This document shows, one piece after another, positions 44,558 to 54,768 of a stretch of DNA of 64,000 nt. The stretch covers positions 383,533 to 447,532 of the forward strand of contig NZ_JAUOEM010000004.1 in the NCBI RefSeq assembly GCF_030540875.1. The letters run 5' to 3'. Below the pieces are notes generated by a model that was not told the origin of the DNA, did no database searches, and saw only the letters and a list, made by a program, of their open reading frames with translations. Every line of letters starts with the position of its first letter. Positions within the stretch are counted from its first letter, which is position 1. The translations under genes and the position numbers were made by a program. This stretch comes from Flavivirga amylovorans (GTDB taxonomy: Bacteria > Bacteroidota > Bacteroidia > Flavobacteriales > Flavobacteriaceae).

Positions 44558-46159
44558 ATGATAAAAGATAGAGTCTCAATAAAAGAAAAAATAGGATATG
44601 CTTTAGGAGATGGGGCTGCAAATATAGCTTGGAGAGGCGTTGCGACATTTTTGTTTATATTTTACACCGATGTTTTTGGGTTAAACCCAGCAACAGTGGG
44701 TGTGTTATTTTTAGTAGCTCGATTTAGTGATGGTATCAGTGATATAGTAATGGGAATTATAGGAGATAGAACGATATCTAAATACGGGAAATTTCGCCCC
44801 TGGATTTTATGGACTGCGATTCCATTAGCAACTATTCTATCATTACTTTTTACAAGCCCAGAGTTAAGTGATTCGGGGAAAATAACATATGCCTATATCA
44901 CCTATATCTTATTCACACTTATTTATACCGCTAATAATATTCCTTATGGAGCGTTAATGGCTGTTATGACTGGAGATGATAAAGTGAGAACAAGTATAGG
45001 ATCTTATAGAATGGTTGGTGCTTTTGGGGGTGGAATGCTGGTCCAGGGCGTGTTACTTTTTTTAGTTGCATATTTTGGGAATATAGATCCGACCATTAAG
45101 GTTGATAAATTAAATGAAAAGACGTATAGAGTTGAGGTGTCTGCGCCATCAGATGTATCTAATGTTAATATAAAAACAGAAGACGGCATTGCTTTGTTTA
45201 CTTGGGATGATAGAACTATTAGTAAAAGAGAAAATACGCCTACACATGCGAAAAGTTTTTCTGTTGAAGCGAATAAATCATATAGATTTATTGTAACTGG
45301 AGAAGCAAATATTAATGCTGATAAAATCTCTATCATTGATCAAAAACAAGGTTATGGTAATTCTATGTACTTGCTTTCAGTGTTTTTGGCTGTTTTTATG
45401 TTTATAACATTTTACACAACAAAGGAAAGGGTTAGACCTCCTAAAGATCAGAAAAGTGACCTAGGAAAAGATATAAAAGATTTAATAACTAATAAGCCAT
45501 GGTTGGTTTTATTAGCGGTTGGTTTGTTGTTTAATATTTATAATTCAATAAAGCAAGGTATTGTTGTTATCTATTTTACTCATTATTTAAACGATCAATT
45601 ATTAGCTGCAAGTTTTTTAGTAGGATTGATGCTGGCTTCTATCGCTGGAGCCATAATAACGGCGCCTTTAGGAAAAAAATTAGGCAAACGAAACCTGTTT
45701 ATTTATGCTCTAATTTTGTCTGGTTTGGTAAATGCATTACTGGTTTTTTGTGGCCCAAATGATGTCGTCACTATTTTTACTATAGGTATCGTTTCAGAGT
45801 TTTTAGCAGCTATTTTCCCTACATTGTTTTTTGTAATGCTAGGAGATGCGGCAGATTACTCAGAGTTTAAAAATGGTCGTCGTGCTACGGGGCTTATATA
45901 TTCAGCAGGATCATTTGCTACAAAGTTTGGAGGTGGTATAGCTGGTGCTATTATCGGTTTTGTTTTGGCTAGCTTTAGTTATGATGGTCAAGATGCTGTA
46001 GCTATTAGTGGAGCCATTCCAGGTATCATTATGTTAATGAGTTGGATTCCAGCAATAGTATCTTTAATTGCTGCAGGCTTCATGTTTTTCTATCCGTTAA
46101 ATAAAAAGAAATTAGACGAGGTAACTTTAGAGTTAAATGCTAGAAGAACATCAGAATAG
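44558..46159 (+). CDS. GPH-family (MelB-like) sugar:cation symporter with periplasmic insert
   Basis: 533 aa from the ATG at 44558; a TTG at 44531 is in frame but less likely. Twelve transmembrane helices of the major facilitator type, with KIGYALGDGAANIAWRG at the start and RFSDGISDIVMGIIGDRT (the Asp/Arg cation-sugar motif region) after helix 2. Between helices 5 and 6 there is an additional stretch of about 95 residues (about 180-275; DPTIKVDKLNEKTYRVEV, IKTEDGIALFTWDDRT) that looks like a small beta-sandwich domain on the periplasmic side. Usual GPH proteins are 450-480 aa. It probably imports the sugar released by the PUL 2 enzymes. Confidence 0.85.
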   Translation: MIKDRVSIKEKIGYALGDGAANIAWRGVATFLFIFYTDVFGLNPATVGVLFLVARFSDGISDIVMGIIGDRTISKYGKFRPWILWTAIPLATILSLLFTSPELSDSGKITYAYITYILFTLIYTANNIPYGALMAVMTGDDKVRTSIGSYRMVGAFGGGMLVQGVLLFLVAYFGNIDPTIKVDKLNEKTYRVEVSAPSDVSNVNIKTEDGIALFTWDDRTISKRENTPTHAKSFSVEANKSYRFIVTGEANINADKISIIDQKQGYGNSMYLLSVFLAVFMFITFYTTKERVRPPKDQKSDLGKDIKDLITNKPWLVLLAVGLLFNIYNSIKQGIVVIYFTHYLNDQLLAASFLVGLMLASIAGAIITAPLGKKLGKRNLFIYALILSGLVNALLVFCGPNDVVTIFTIGIVSEFLAAIFPTLFFVMLGDAADYSEFKNGRRATGLIYSAGSFATKFGGGIAGAIIGFVLASFSYDGQDAVAISGAIPGIIMLMSWIPAIVSLIAAGFMFFYPLNKKKLDEVTLELNARRTSE

Positions 46160-46376
46160 TTATGGGAATAAATGAATTATATTGATTTCTGTTGGCGTTA
46201 TTAAAAGATGCAGGTTTGTATTAAATATAAAATATGTTTGCGTTGCGTGTATTTGGAGTCCCTTAACTAGAGGTTTTGAACACACGCTTCCTAATTATTA
46301 GGAAAATGTTGGAAATTTAAGTGAATAATAATTGAATGTAAATTTTAAAGAATCATTCAAAATAAAACCAAAAGAA

Positions 46377-46412
46377 AAAGAAACACTAACATGGTTGGTG
46401 TTCCTTTTTGCA
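46377..46412. terminator. bidirectional hairpin after bglX
   Basis: AACACTAAC (46382-46390) pairs with GTTGGTGTT (46394-46402) with one G-U position, flanked by A- and T-rich runs on both sides. It lies between the convergent transporter and GH3 genes and terminates at least the latter. Confidence 0.7.
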
Positions 46413-46432
46413 AAATGATTAAGTGTTGTTTG

Positions 46433-48736
46433 CTACTTTAGCTCAAAATGAGTGTTTAAAGTTTTGTTAGAACTACCTCCTACAAAAATTTCAAAGTCTC
46501 CAGGCTCTATAATAAAATCACCTTGATTATTATAAAAACCTAAACTAGCTTTATTTAAAGTGAAATTAACTATTTTAGTTTCGTCAGGTTGCAATTCAAT
46601 TAGCTCAAAACCTTTTAATTCTTTTACAGGGCGTGTTGTGCTTGCTACAAGGTCTCTAATGTAAAGTTGAACAACTTCTTTGCCAACTACTTTGCCGGTA
46701 TTGGTAATGTTGATAGAAACATGAATATCCTCATCGAGATTAAACACCTTTTTATTAAGAGCCAAATTACCATATTCAAAAGTTGTATAGCTTAAACCAT
46801 ACCCAAACGGGTAAAGTGGTGTGTTTTCAACATCGCTATAATGAGACCAGAAAACTAAGTTAGGATTGTCTTTATCCTTAGCAGGTCGTCCTGTGTTTTT
46901 GTGGTTATAGTATATTGGTATTTGCCCGACGTTTCTGGGGAAAGTCATAGGAAGCTTGCCACTTGGATTATAGTCTCCATATAAAACTTGTGCCACAGCA
47001 TGCCCTGCTTGTGTGCCAAGTTGCCATGTTTCAAGAATAGCTGGTATATGCTTATCTGCCCAGTTTATAGATAGAGGTCTTCCGTTGTTTAATACTAAAA
47101 CAATGTTTTTGTTTGCTTTGTAAACGGTTTCTAGTAGCTCTTGCTGAACTCCGGGTAAATTAATATCGGTTCTACTCCTGGCTTCGCCACTTTGAAAACC
47201 ATGCTCTCCTAAAACCATTACGACCACATCTGCATTTTTGGCTGCATTTACAGCATCTGTAAATTCACTTTTATCAGTTGTGTTTATTTTAATTTCATTT
47301 ACGAATTGGGTACCACCAACAGTTACATCTGCCCCTTTTTTATAAACTAAATTATTGCCTTTGTAGTTTTGCATTCCTTCTAGTACGGAAACTGCAGTAC
47401 TGTCTTTGGATGCTATTCTCCAGCTACCTAATGGACTGTTTTTTTCATTTGCTAAAGCTCCAATTAAGACAATATTTTGACCTTCTTTTTTTAGAGGTAA
47501 TAACTGATTTTCATTTTTAAGTAGAACAATAGATTTTTTGGCCATATCTAATACATCACTTAAATGTTTTGGGCTGTTTACAACTTCTTTCTCTCTAGTT
47601 TCATCGCAATACCTGTAGGGATCGTCGAACAATCCTAATTCAAATTTTACAGTTAAAATTCTACTAACTGCATCATTAATAACCTCTTCTTCGATAACAC
47701 CATCCTTTACCAATTGCTCTAATTCGTTTACGTAAATATGTGATTCCATGTCCATGTCAGAACCTGCCAATGCCGCCATTTCTGCAGCACTTCTGTTGTC
47801 TTTTGCATATCCCCAAACAACAAGTTCTTTTATAGAGGCCCAATCTGAAATTACAAAACCTTTAAAGTCCCATTTGTCCTTTAAAATATCTCTTAGTAGA
47901 TGCTTATTTCCAGTAGCAGGTACACCATCGTACTCATTAAACGCGTTCATTAAAGTTTTAACATCGGCTTCTACAGCTGCTTTAAACGGAGGTAGTACCA
48001 CATTGTGCAATGTAGAATTTCCTATGTCTACTGTATTGTATTCTTTTCCTGCTTCAGAAAATCCATAAGCGGCAAAATGTTTGGCGCAAGCAGCTATGGT
48101 ATTTACAGCAGATAAATCATCTCCCTGAAAACCTTTAACTCTTGCAACTGCAATTTTGCTTCCCAAAAAAGGATCTTCTCCTGCACCTTCCATGACACGT
48201 CCCCATCTGGCGTCTCTAGAGATATCTACCATTGGCGCAAACGTCCAGTTTATACCAGCAGCAGATGCTTCGGCTGCAGCAACTTGAGCAGATTTCTCTA
48301 TAGCTTCTAAATCCCAACTAGCGGCTTCTGCTAAGGGTATGGGGCTTAATGTTTTGTAACCATGAATAACATCAAAGCCTATTATTAATGGAATTCCTAA
48401 TCTAGATTCTTCAACAGCAATTTTTTGTACAGCTCGAACTGCTTTTGTCCCTCTTACAGAAAGCATAGAACCGACAAGCCCATTTTTTAAGTGCTCGTAT
48501 TTTTTTTCGGCATCTCCACCATTAGGAACAGGACCAGTGACATCCCAAAAACCATTATATTGGTTCATTTGACCAATTTTTTCTTTTAGTGTCATTATTT
48601 TAATGAGAGAATCTACTTTTTCATTGATTGAATCTACCTTAGAATAGGTTATAGTATTTTCATTGTGATTATCGGTGCAAGCCATAAACATTATTGTTAC
48701 TATTATATATGTAATAAGTTTAAATTTCATATTCAT
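46433..48736 (-). CDS. bglX: GH3 beta-glucosidase lipoprotein (BglX-type)
   Basis: 767 aa, close to E. coli BglX in length. Lipobox FMACTDN. GH3 N-terminal barrel: SRLGIPLIIGFDVIHGYKTL, CAKHFAAYGFSEAGKEYNTV, and the nucleophile D298 in FVISDWASIKEL. The C-terminal sandwich contains LGEHGFQSGEARSRTDINLP and the last 120 residues are the Fn3-like domain (NITNTGKVVGKEVVQLYIRD). It cleaves terminal beta-glucosides, presumably on the periplasmic or outer face. In PUL 2 it indicates a beta-glucan or beta-glucoside substrate. Confidence 0.92.
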   Translation of the reverse strand: MNMKFKLITYIIVTIMFMACTDNHNENTITYSKVDSINEKVDSLIKIMTLKEKIGQMNQYNGFWDVTGPVPNGGDAEKKYEHLKNGLVGSMLSVRGTKAVRAVQKIAVEESRLGIPLIIGFDVIHGYKTLSPIPLAEAASWDLEAIEKSAQVAAAEASAAGINWTFAPMVDISRDARWGRVMEGAGEDPFLGSKIAVARVKGFQGDDLSAVNTIAACAKHFAAYGFSEAGKEYNTVDIGNSTLHNVVLPPFKAAVEADVKTLMNAFNEYDGVPATGNKHLLRDILKDKWDFKGFVISDWASIKELVVWGYAKDNRSAAEMAALAGSDMDMESHIYVNELEQLVKDGVIEEEVINDAVSRILTVKFELGLFDDPYRYCDETREKEVVNSPKHLSDVLDMAKKSIVLLKNENQLLPLKKEGQNIVLIGALANEKNSPLGSWRIASKDSTAVSVLEGMQNYKGNNLVYKKGADVTVGGTQFVNEIKINTTDKSEFTDAVNAAKNADVVVMVLGEHGFQSGEARSRTDINLPGVQQELLETVYKANKNIVLVLNNGRPLSINWADKHIPAILETWQLGTQAGHAVAQVLYGDYNPSGKLPMTFPRNVGQIPIYYNHKNTGRPAKDKDNPNLVFWSHYSDVENTPLYPFGYGLSYTTFEYGNLALNKKVFNLDEDIHVSINITNTGKVVGKEVVQLYIRDLVASTTRPVKELKGFELIELQPDETKIVNFTLNKASLGFYNNQGDFIIEPGDFEIFVGGSSNKTLNTHFELK

Positions 48737-49144
48737 GATAAAAGATTAACAACTCTATTAAAATGTTAATTATCAGCAACTTGTGTTTTTTAAATGCTGT
48801 AAAAATTATTAGATGTTATATTATTTATGTTTTGTATAATACTATTTTTTCATTTTAATAAACAAAAATAGTCACACTTTAATAATGATCTAACATAATT
48901 CTATGCGGTGCTTTTTGATACATAGAACCTCTTGTATCTCGCTGATATATTGATTTTAATGAATTTTTGTTTTTATGATAAAAGCTCAAGCTGTTATTTT
49001 TACGAATATGTTTTACAAAAATAGATGTATTAGCACGTATTAAATTGCCTTTTATAATCAAATAATGATACTATTTTTTATTCATATAAGTAAAAAAAGG
49101 AAGTGTGTAATTTTTAAATAAGCGAATTTATAGAAGGATAAATT
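48737..49144. other. 408-bp intergenic region between bglX and the AraC gene
   Basis: Very AT-rich. On the minus strand TATTTTTG (48870-48863) matches the -7 consensus for bglX, without a TTG at the expected distance. A small inverted repeat GATACA/TGTATC occurs at 48917-48938. A 60-codon open frame (48879-49061, minus) has no recognisable features and is not called. Confidence 0.4.
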
Positions 49145-50020
49145 CTACAATACTCGCTTGATGCAAGCGTTAAAGTCTTCTCTAAATTCACTAGGGGTCG
49201 CATTTTTTTCCTTTTTAAAAATGCGATTAAAGTTTGCTATATTATTAAATCCACATTTAAAACTTATTTCGGCAATACTTAAATCTGTTTCTAAAAGTAA
49301 TTTGCTGGCTTGACTAATACGGGTGCTGTTTACATATATTACAAAGGTTTTACCTGTTCGCTTTTTTATAAACCGATTAAAGGAAACAGGAGTCATGTTT
49401 ACTAGGGACGATATTTCATCAAGAGATATTTTTTTGTCGAAATTATTTTGAATATAGTCGTAAACCTTTTTTATTTTTGAACTATTTTCAAAGTCTCTTT
49501 TTTGTGTAGTCGAATTAGATAGCATACGTTGTTTTCTTGAATTTGCTAAATCGTAAAGTATAGATATAAACTCTAAATAATAATCTATACCATCCGTTTT
49601 TGTTAGCTTTATGAGTCTTGGAGCCATTTCTGTAGAAACCTTTTTTGAAAACAGAATACCATGAGCGGCTTTTTCAAACATATCCTTTATAGGTTTAAAT
49701 ATGTTTCTTGCTAATAGTTTTTCGTCAAGCAGATCGTAATTTATATGTACCGTAATTTCGTGAATTTTTTTGCTCTGGCATTTATGTAGTTCCCATCCGT
49801 GAACTAGATTTGAGCCCACAAAGACAAGTTCTATGTCGTCTATTTCTTCAATACTGTCTCCGGCTATTCTCCTAACCCCTTTGCCGTTCTGTATAAAGTT
49901 TAATTCGTATTCTGGGTGAAAGTGAATAGGAAAATCGAAATCATCTTTTATCCTGTCAAATACTAAAAAACTATCTTCTGGTGTTAGCTGTGTTATTTCT
50001 CTGTGTATATTATCTAGCAT
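49145..50020 (-). CDS. AraC-family transcriptional regulator of PUL 2
   Basis: 291 aa. N-terminal cupin-like domain (DFPIHFHPEYELNFIQNGKG) and C-terminal AraC helix-turn-helix pair (KISLDEISSLVNMTPVSFNR, LSIAEISFKCGFNNIANFNR, ATPSEFREDF). One-component activator, divergent from the SusC gene at 50234. Same layout as the PUL 1 regulator. Confidence 0.9.
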   Translation of the reverse strand: MLDNIHREITQLTPEDSFLVFDRIKDDFDFPIHFHPEYELNFIQNGKGVRRIAGDSIEEIDDIELVFVGSNLVHGWELHKCQSKKIHEITVHINYDLLDEKLLARNIFKPIKDMFEKAAHGILFSKKVSTEMAPRLIKLTKTDGIDYYLEFISILYDLANSRKQRMLSNSTTQKRDFENSSKIKKVYDYIQNNFDKKISLDEISSLVNMTPVSFNRFIKKRTGKTFVIYVNSTRISQASKLLLETDLSIAEISFKCGFNNIANFNRIFKKEKNATPSEFREDFNACIKRVL

Positions 50021-50030
50021 TCGATTTGTT

Positions 50031-50117
50031 TTTGTGATATTGTGAAAAATATATATTAATAATTGATAAAATCATATTATATGCTTGATTATTTTGATGT
50101 TAAATTTGTATCACAAA
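50031..50117. promoter_or_regulatory. divergent regulatory region of PUL 2 with an inverted repeat
   Basis: TTTGTGATA (50031-50039) and its exact inverse TATCACAAA (50109-50117) flank an AT-rich centre. TAAATTTG at 50101-50108 matches the -7 consensus for the SusC gene and abuts the right copy. No matching TTG upstream at the right distance. The left copy lies 11 bp upstream of the regulator start. Confidence 0.5.
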
Positions 50118-50233
50118 CTAAATGTTAACTATTCATTAAATAATATAGGTTATAATATTTGTTCTTTACAAATCTACTCTATTTAATGAAATTATTAAAA
50201 ATTATTTTTTAATAAACTAATTTACAATTACTT

Positions 50234-53200
50234 ATGAAGAAAAAATTATTTAAAAAATTACTTTTTTTGACAGTTTTTATTTTGAGTCTGTCTATGCATT
50301 CTCAAAACATTACTGGTACTATTTCTGACTCAAATGGTCCATTGCCTGGTGCTAATGTTATAGTAAAAGGAACTTCTAATGGAACTGGGGCAGATTTTGA
50401 TGGAAAGTATAGTCTAACTAATGTAGATGCGAACGCTACATTAATTTTCAGTTATGTCGGATATGAAACGCTTGAAATAGCTGTTGATGGAAAATCGGTT
50501 ATTGATGTTGTTCTTGTTGAAGACATGAGCGCTTTAAGTGAGATAGTTGTAGTAGGTTACGGAAAAACGTCTAGACGTTTGGTGACAGGGGCAATTTCTT
50601 CAGTAAAATCGGAGGATATTAATAGAACGCCAATTACATCTGCAGATCAAGCTTTACAAGGTCAAGCACCTGGGGTTACGGTTATTAATGGAGGGTCTCC
50701 CGGGACAGCGCCACAAGTTCAAATACGTGGTTTAGGGACTTTTGGAAACAGTCAGCCATTGTATGTAATAGATGGTATTGTATCTGCTAGTATTAATGAA
50801 ATTAATCCAAATGATATAGAAACGATGGATGTGTTAAAAGATGCATCTACTGCGGCCATTTATGGATCTAGAGCTTCTAATGGTGTTGTTATCATTACGA
50901 CTAAAAAAGGTAAAACTGGAAAAACGAAAGTGACTTTCGATTCTTATATATCTTCTCAGAGTGTTCCAAAAACATTAGACTTGCTAGATACAAATCAGTT
51001 CAGACAGTATGCTGAAGGAACCTATGGGTTGCCTCCAAGATACACTACGGATGAAGCGTCTACTAGAATTAATACCGATTGGCAAGATGAAGTGTTTCAA
51101 ACGGCTTTTGTACATAATAGCAATTTAAGTGTCTCTGGAGGAAGTGATACTGCGGTATTTAATATCTCTGCAGGTTATATTGATCAGGAAGGTATCATTA
51201 TTAACACTGGTTTCAACAGAGCATCTTTAAGAGCGAATAGTGAGTTTAAAATAGGGAACAAATTTAAAATAGGAGAAACCTTGACTATTGCGGATTCTGA
51301 AATGAAAAACGAAGAAGAGAATGGAGATAGAACGTTAATAGAGCATATGATTAAATCATTGCCTTATACGCCAGTTTTTAACCCAGCTAACCCTGGAGGT
51401 TTTGGAGGAACAGATACGACTTTAGATAATGGTTCAGATCCAGAAAACCCAGTGAGACTTCAAACGATAAGTAGTAATACAACCGATGTATCAAAAATAT
51501 TAGGATCTTTATACGCTTCTTATGAGTTTATTGATGGTTTAGAGTATAAGTTTCAATATGGTTTTGAAAGAACTTCAACGTCGACAAATATTCACCGTCC
51601 TTCTTTTGATGAAGGAATAAATCAGCGTACGGCAGCACAGCTCGATCAGCAAGCAAATATTTTTAACTCAGATACATATACAAATTCGTTAACATACTCA
51701 ACTACATTTAATGAAGTTCATAATTTGGACTTGTTGGCAGTTGTTGAAAAATTTGAAACTAAAGCTCGAAATAACCGTTCGCAAGCTACAAACCCATTAA
51801 CAGATGCTGTTACGGTAATTCAAGGGAATGGACAGATTACTAATCAGCTTTTTGAATATGGCTTAATTTCTTATATAGGTAGAGTTAATTATAATTATAA
51901 TAACAAGTATTTATTATCAGCATCACTTCGTCGAGACGGAACTTCTCGTTTTGGTAAAGGGAATAAATGGGCAAACTTTCCAGCTGTGTCTTTAGGTTGG
52001 GTGTTAAGTGAGGAAGAGTTTTTAAAAGACTCTAATACAATAAGTAACTTAAAACTTAGAGCATCTTGGGGAGTTACAGGAAATGATGGATCTGTAGAAT
52101 ATGCTTTTGAATCAGGTTTAATAAATACATATAATTACATAGGTGTAGCAAGGAATGTAGGAGCTTCTAATTTTGGTAGTCCAAATCCAGATTTAAAATG
52201 GGAAGAAGCGACTATGACTAATATAGGTTTAGATTTAGGACTTCTTAATAATGCTCTTAATGTATCTTTAGAATATTATAATAATGATATTGAAGACGTT
52301 ATTGTGCCAATTCCTAATGTGACGTCAGACGGGTTAGGGGCTCTTTTTACGCAACGTAACGGTGCATCTACAAATACTAAAGGATTTGAGTTTAATATTG
52401 GTTATAATCATGATAAGGGTGGAGATTTTAGCTGGTCTGCTAATCTAAATCTAGGAACCTCTAAAAATGAAGCAACCAAGCTTAGTGACGACTTATCTTT
52501 TATAGAAAGTTCTGTTTTTGAGGGTGAGAATTTATCTAGAATAACAGAGGGAGAATCATTATTCTATTTTTATGGACTTCAAACTGATGGCTTATTTCAG
52601 CAAGGTGATGACACTAGTGCGCAACCAAATGCCGCACCAGGGGATATTCGTTTTGTAGATCAAAATGGAGATGGCAGCATAGATAGTAATGATAATGTGA
52701 AAATAGGAAACCCTTTCCCTGAATTTACATATGGTATAAATTTATCTGCAAATTATAAAAACTTTGATGCTACGTTATTTTTTAGTGGTGTAAGCGGTAA
52801 CGATATATACAATACAAATCTATATGATCTGGAAGGTATGACGCGTTTGTTCAATGCTGGAACTGCAGTTTTAGATAGGTGGACACCAACAAATACTAAC
52901 ACATCAGTTCCTAGGTTTACAGCTGATCATTCTGATAATGTAAACCGTTCAGATCGTTTTATAGAAGATGGATCTTATGCTAAACTTAGAAACCTAACTA
53001 TTGGGTATAGTTTGTCAAAAGCTACATTGTCATCAATTGCAAATGGCGTTTTTTCTAAATTTAGAGTGTATGCTACAGGACAAAACGTATTTACAATAAC
53101 AGACTATTCTGGTTATGACCCAGAGATTGGAGGAAGCTCCACAGTAACTCCAGGACAGCAATCTGCTGCCGCAGGAGTTGGTATAGATAGAGGGGTTTAT

Positions 53201-53245
53201 CCCCAGCCTAGATCGTTTATTCTTGGTGTTCAACTAGCATTTTAA
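50234..53245 (+). CDS. SusC/RagA-type TonB-dependent outer-membrane transporter
   Basis: 1003 aa. Signal peptide (LLFLTVFILSLSMHSQ), carboxypeptidase-regulatory-like domain (ITGTISDSNGPLPGANVIVK), plug with ISEIVVVGYGKTSR-like TonB box, VQIRGLGTFGNSQPLYVIDG and LKDASTAAIYGSRASNGVVI, and the barrel ending FILGVQLAF. It pairs with the SusD at 53271. It is not a close duplicate of the PUL 1 SusC; the shared parts are the family motifs. Confidence 0.95.
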   Translation: MKKKLFKKLLFLTVFILSLSMHSQNITGTISDSNGPLPGANVIVKGTSNGTGADFDGKYSLTNVDANATLIFSYVGYETLEIAVDGKSVIDVVLVEDMSALSEIVVVGYGKTSRRLVTGAISSVKSEDINRTPITSADQALQGQAPGVTVINGGSPGTAPQVQIRGLGTFGNSQPLYVIDGIVSASINEINPNDIETMDVLKDASTAAIYGSRASNGVVIITTKKGKTGKTKVTFDSYISSQSVPKTLDLLDTNQFRQYAEGTYGLPPRYTTDEASTRINTDWQDEVFQTAFVHNSNLSVSGGSDTAVFNISAGYIDQEGIIINTGFNRASLRANSEFKIGNKFKIGETLTIADSEMKNEEENGDRTLIEHMIKSLPYTPVFNPANPGGFGGTDTTLDNGSDPENPVRLQTISSNTTDVSKILGSLYASYEFIDGLEYKFQYGFERTSTSTNIHRPSFDEGINQRTAAQLDQQANIFNSDTYTNSLTYSTTFNEVHNLDLLAVVEKFETKARNNRSQATNPLTDAVTVIQGNGQITNQLFEYGLISYIGRVNYNYNNKYLLSASLRRDGTSRFGKGNKWANFPAVSLGWVLSEEEFLKDSNTISNLKLRASWGVTGNDGSVEYAFESGLINTYNYIGVARNVGASNFGSPNPDLKWEEATMTNIGLDLGLLNNALNVSLEYYNNDIEDVIVPIPNVTSDGLGALFTQRNGASTNTKGFEFNIGYNHDKGGDFSWSANLNLGTSKNEATKLSDDLSFIESSVFEGENLSRITEGESLFYFYGLQTDGLFQQGDDTSAQPNAAPGDIRFVDQNGDGSIDSNDNVKIGNPFPEFTYGINLSANYKNFDATLFFSGVSGNDIYNTNLYDLEGMTRLFNAGTAVLDRWTPTNTNTSVPRFTADHSDNVNRSDRFIEDGSYAKLRNLTIGYSLSKATLSSIANGVFSKFRVYATGQNVFTITDYSGYDPEIGGSSTVTPGQQSAAAGVGIDRGVYPQPRSFILGVQLAF

Positions 53246-53270
53246 TATATTAATTAGTAATATAAAAAAC

Positions 53271-54686
53271 ATGAAAAAAATTAAAATCTTTTTAACTAGC
53301 ATCGTAGCAATCATTGGAATTCTAATTTCCTGCGATGAATCAGAAATAGACTTAACTAACCCAAATCAATCGTCGCCAGAAGCATTTTTTAAATCTAGTG
53401 TGCAATTAGAGGCGGCTGTAACTGCGGCTTATACATATTTACAAGAAGTAGGTAATTATGCCAGATATCAATTCTATATTAATGATAATGTTGCAGGTGA
53501 AAACTATGCAGCAGGTAATTTAGAAGCAGATAAAGTTCAAATGATTAATAGGGATATTGATGAAGCTAATAATGGTAATAATCAGTATTGGCAACATAAC
53601 TATCAAGGTATAGGACGTTGTAATTTTGTTATTGAAAATGAAGCGAACTTTGAAAATATATCTGCTACTGAAATAGCATCAAGATTAGGAGAAGCGAGAT
53701 TTCTAAGAGGACTTTTTTATTTCAATTTAGTAACTAAATATGGAGAAATACCACTAGTACAGGACTTAGAAATCGTTAGAGGTGGTAGAGCTAAATCATC
53801 GGTTGCAGATGTTTACGGTGCTATAGTTGCTGATTTGCAGTTTGCAGCTGATAATTTACCAGCAAAAGGGTCACAAGAGATTGGTAGACCAACTTCAGGA
53901 GCAGCATGGGCATTATTGGGTAAAGTATTATTACAAAATGGAGATGCTGTTAGAGCAAAATCTGCTTTGGCAAATGTAACTGGTTACAATCTGGTAGATG
54001 ATTATAGAAATAATTTCACGGTAGAAGGTGAGCATAATGACGAGTCTATATTTGAGGTGCAGTTTGATGAGTCTACAGGTGATGGAGATTCTTGGAATCA
54101 GGATGGAAGAGGGAATTCTGAAACATCGTTTAGAGCCCAAGAATATTCAGGGTGGTATAATGTAAAACCAAGTCAAGCACTTTTAGATGAATTTGAAGAT
54201 GGAGATACGCGTTATGCAGATACTTTTTATTCTATTGATGATAGTGATAACGGAACTATGACTAATACGTTTAATGAAGGAAGAAATACATTTGTTTCTG
54301 GTGGTATAGGTCCAGATGATAACCCGGCTTGGAGAAAATATCAAAATTTAGACGACAGAGATACAGAAACACCAAATAGCGGTATTAATGCTAGAGTACT
54401 TCGTTATGCAGACGTTTTGTTAATGCAAGCAGAAGCAGAAATACGTTCAGGTGGAACAGAGGCTGACGCTTTGGCTTTTTTAAATCAGGTAAGAGCAAGA
54501 ACATCAGTTTCTATGCCGGCTGTTAATGTGTCTGGAGAAACAGCTATATTAGATGCTATAAAGCATGAACGATGGGTAGAATTAGCAGGAGAACAATCCA
54601 GGTGGTTAGATCTACAAAGGTTCGATAATGATTCGTATTTGATGCCCATACCAAATATAGAACTACAGGGTAATACTAATTTGTAA
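53271..54686 (+). CDS. SusD/RagB glycan-binding lipoprotein
   Basis: 471 aa. Lipobox ILISCDESE. RagB/SusD features: SPEAFFKSSVQLEAAVTAAY, ARFLRGLFYFNLVTKYGEIP, LLGKVLLQNGD, LRYADVLLMQAEAEIRSGG and IKHERWVELAGEQSRWLDL. It forms the outer-membrane complex with SusC, 25 bp upstream. Followed by a strong terminator. Confidence 0.94.
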   Translation: MKKIKIFLTSIVAIIGILISCDESEIDLTNPNQSSPEAFFKSSVQLEAAVTAAYTYLQEVGNYARYQFYINDNVAGENYAAGNLEADKVQMINRDIDEANNGNNQYWQHNYQGIGRCNFVIENEANFENISATEIASRLGEARFLRGLFYFNLVTKYGEIPLVQDLEIVRGGRAKSSVADVYGAIVADLQFAADNLPAKGSQEIGRPTSGAAWALLGKVLLQNGDAVRAKSALANVTGYNLVDDYRNNFTVEGEHNDESIFEVQFDESTGDGDSWNQDGRGNSETSFRAQEYSGWYNVKPSQALLDEFEDGDTRYADTFYSIDDSDNGTMTNTFNEGRNTFVSGGIGPDDNPAWRKYQNLDDRDTETPNSGINARVLRYADVLLMQAEAEIRSGGTEADALAFLNQVRARTSVSMPAVNVSGETAILDAIKHERWVELAGEQSRWLDLQRFDNDSYLMPIPNIELQGNTNL

Positions 54687-54725
54687 ACATTGAGTTTAGT
54701 TTTTATATTAATTTGATTTATTAGT

Positions 54726-54757
54726 AAATCCTGTATATACGCTATACAGGATTTTCT
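54726..54757 (+). terminator. terminator after the PUL 2 SusD gene
   Basis: AAATCCTGTATA (54726-54737) pairs perfectly with TATACAGGATTT (54743-54754) around a 5-nt loop, then T-rich sequence. Confidence 0.85.
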
Positions 54758-54768
54758 ATATTTGTTAA

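Noticed and set aside
48879-49061. Minus-strand open frame of 60 codons
   Set aside because: No signal peptide, motif, ribosome site or promoter; composition like the surrounding AT-rich spacer.
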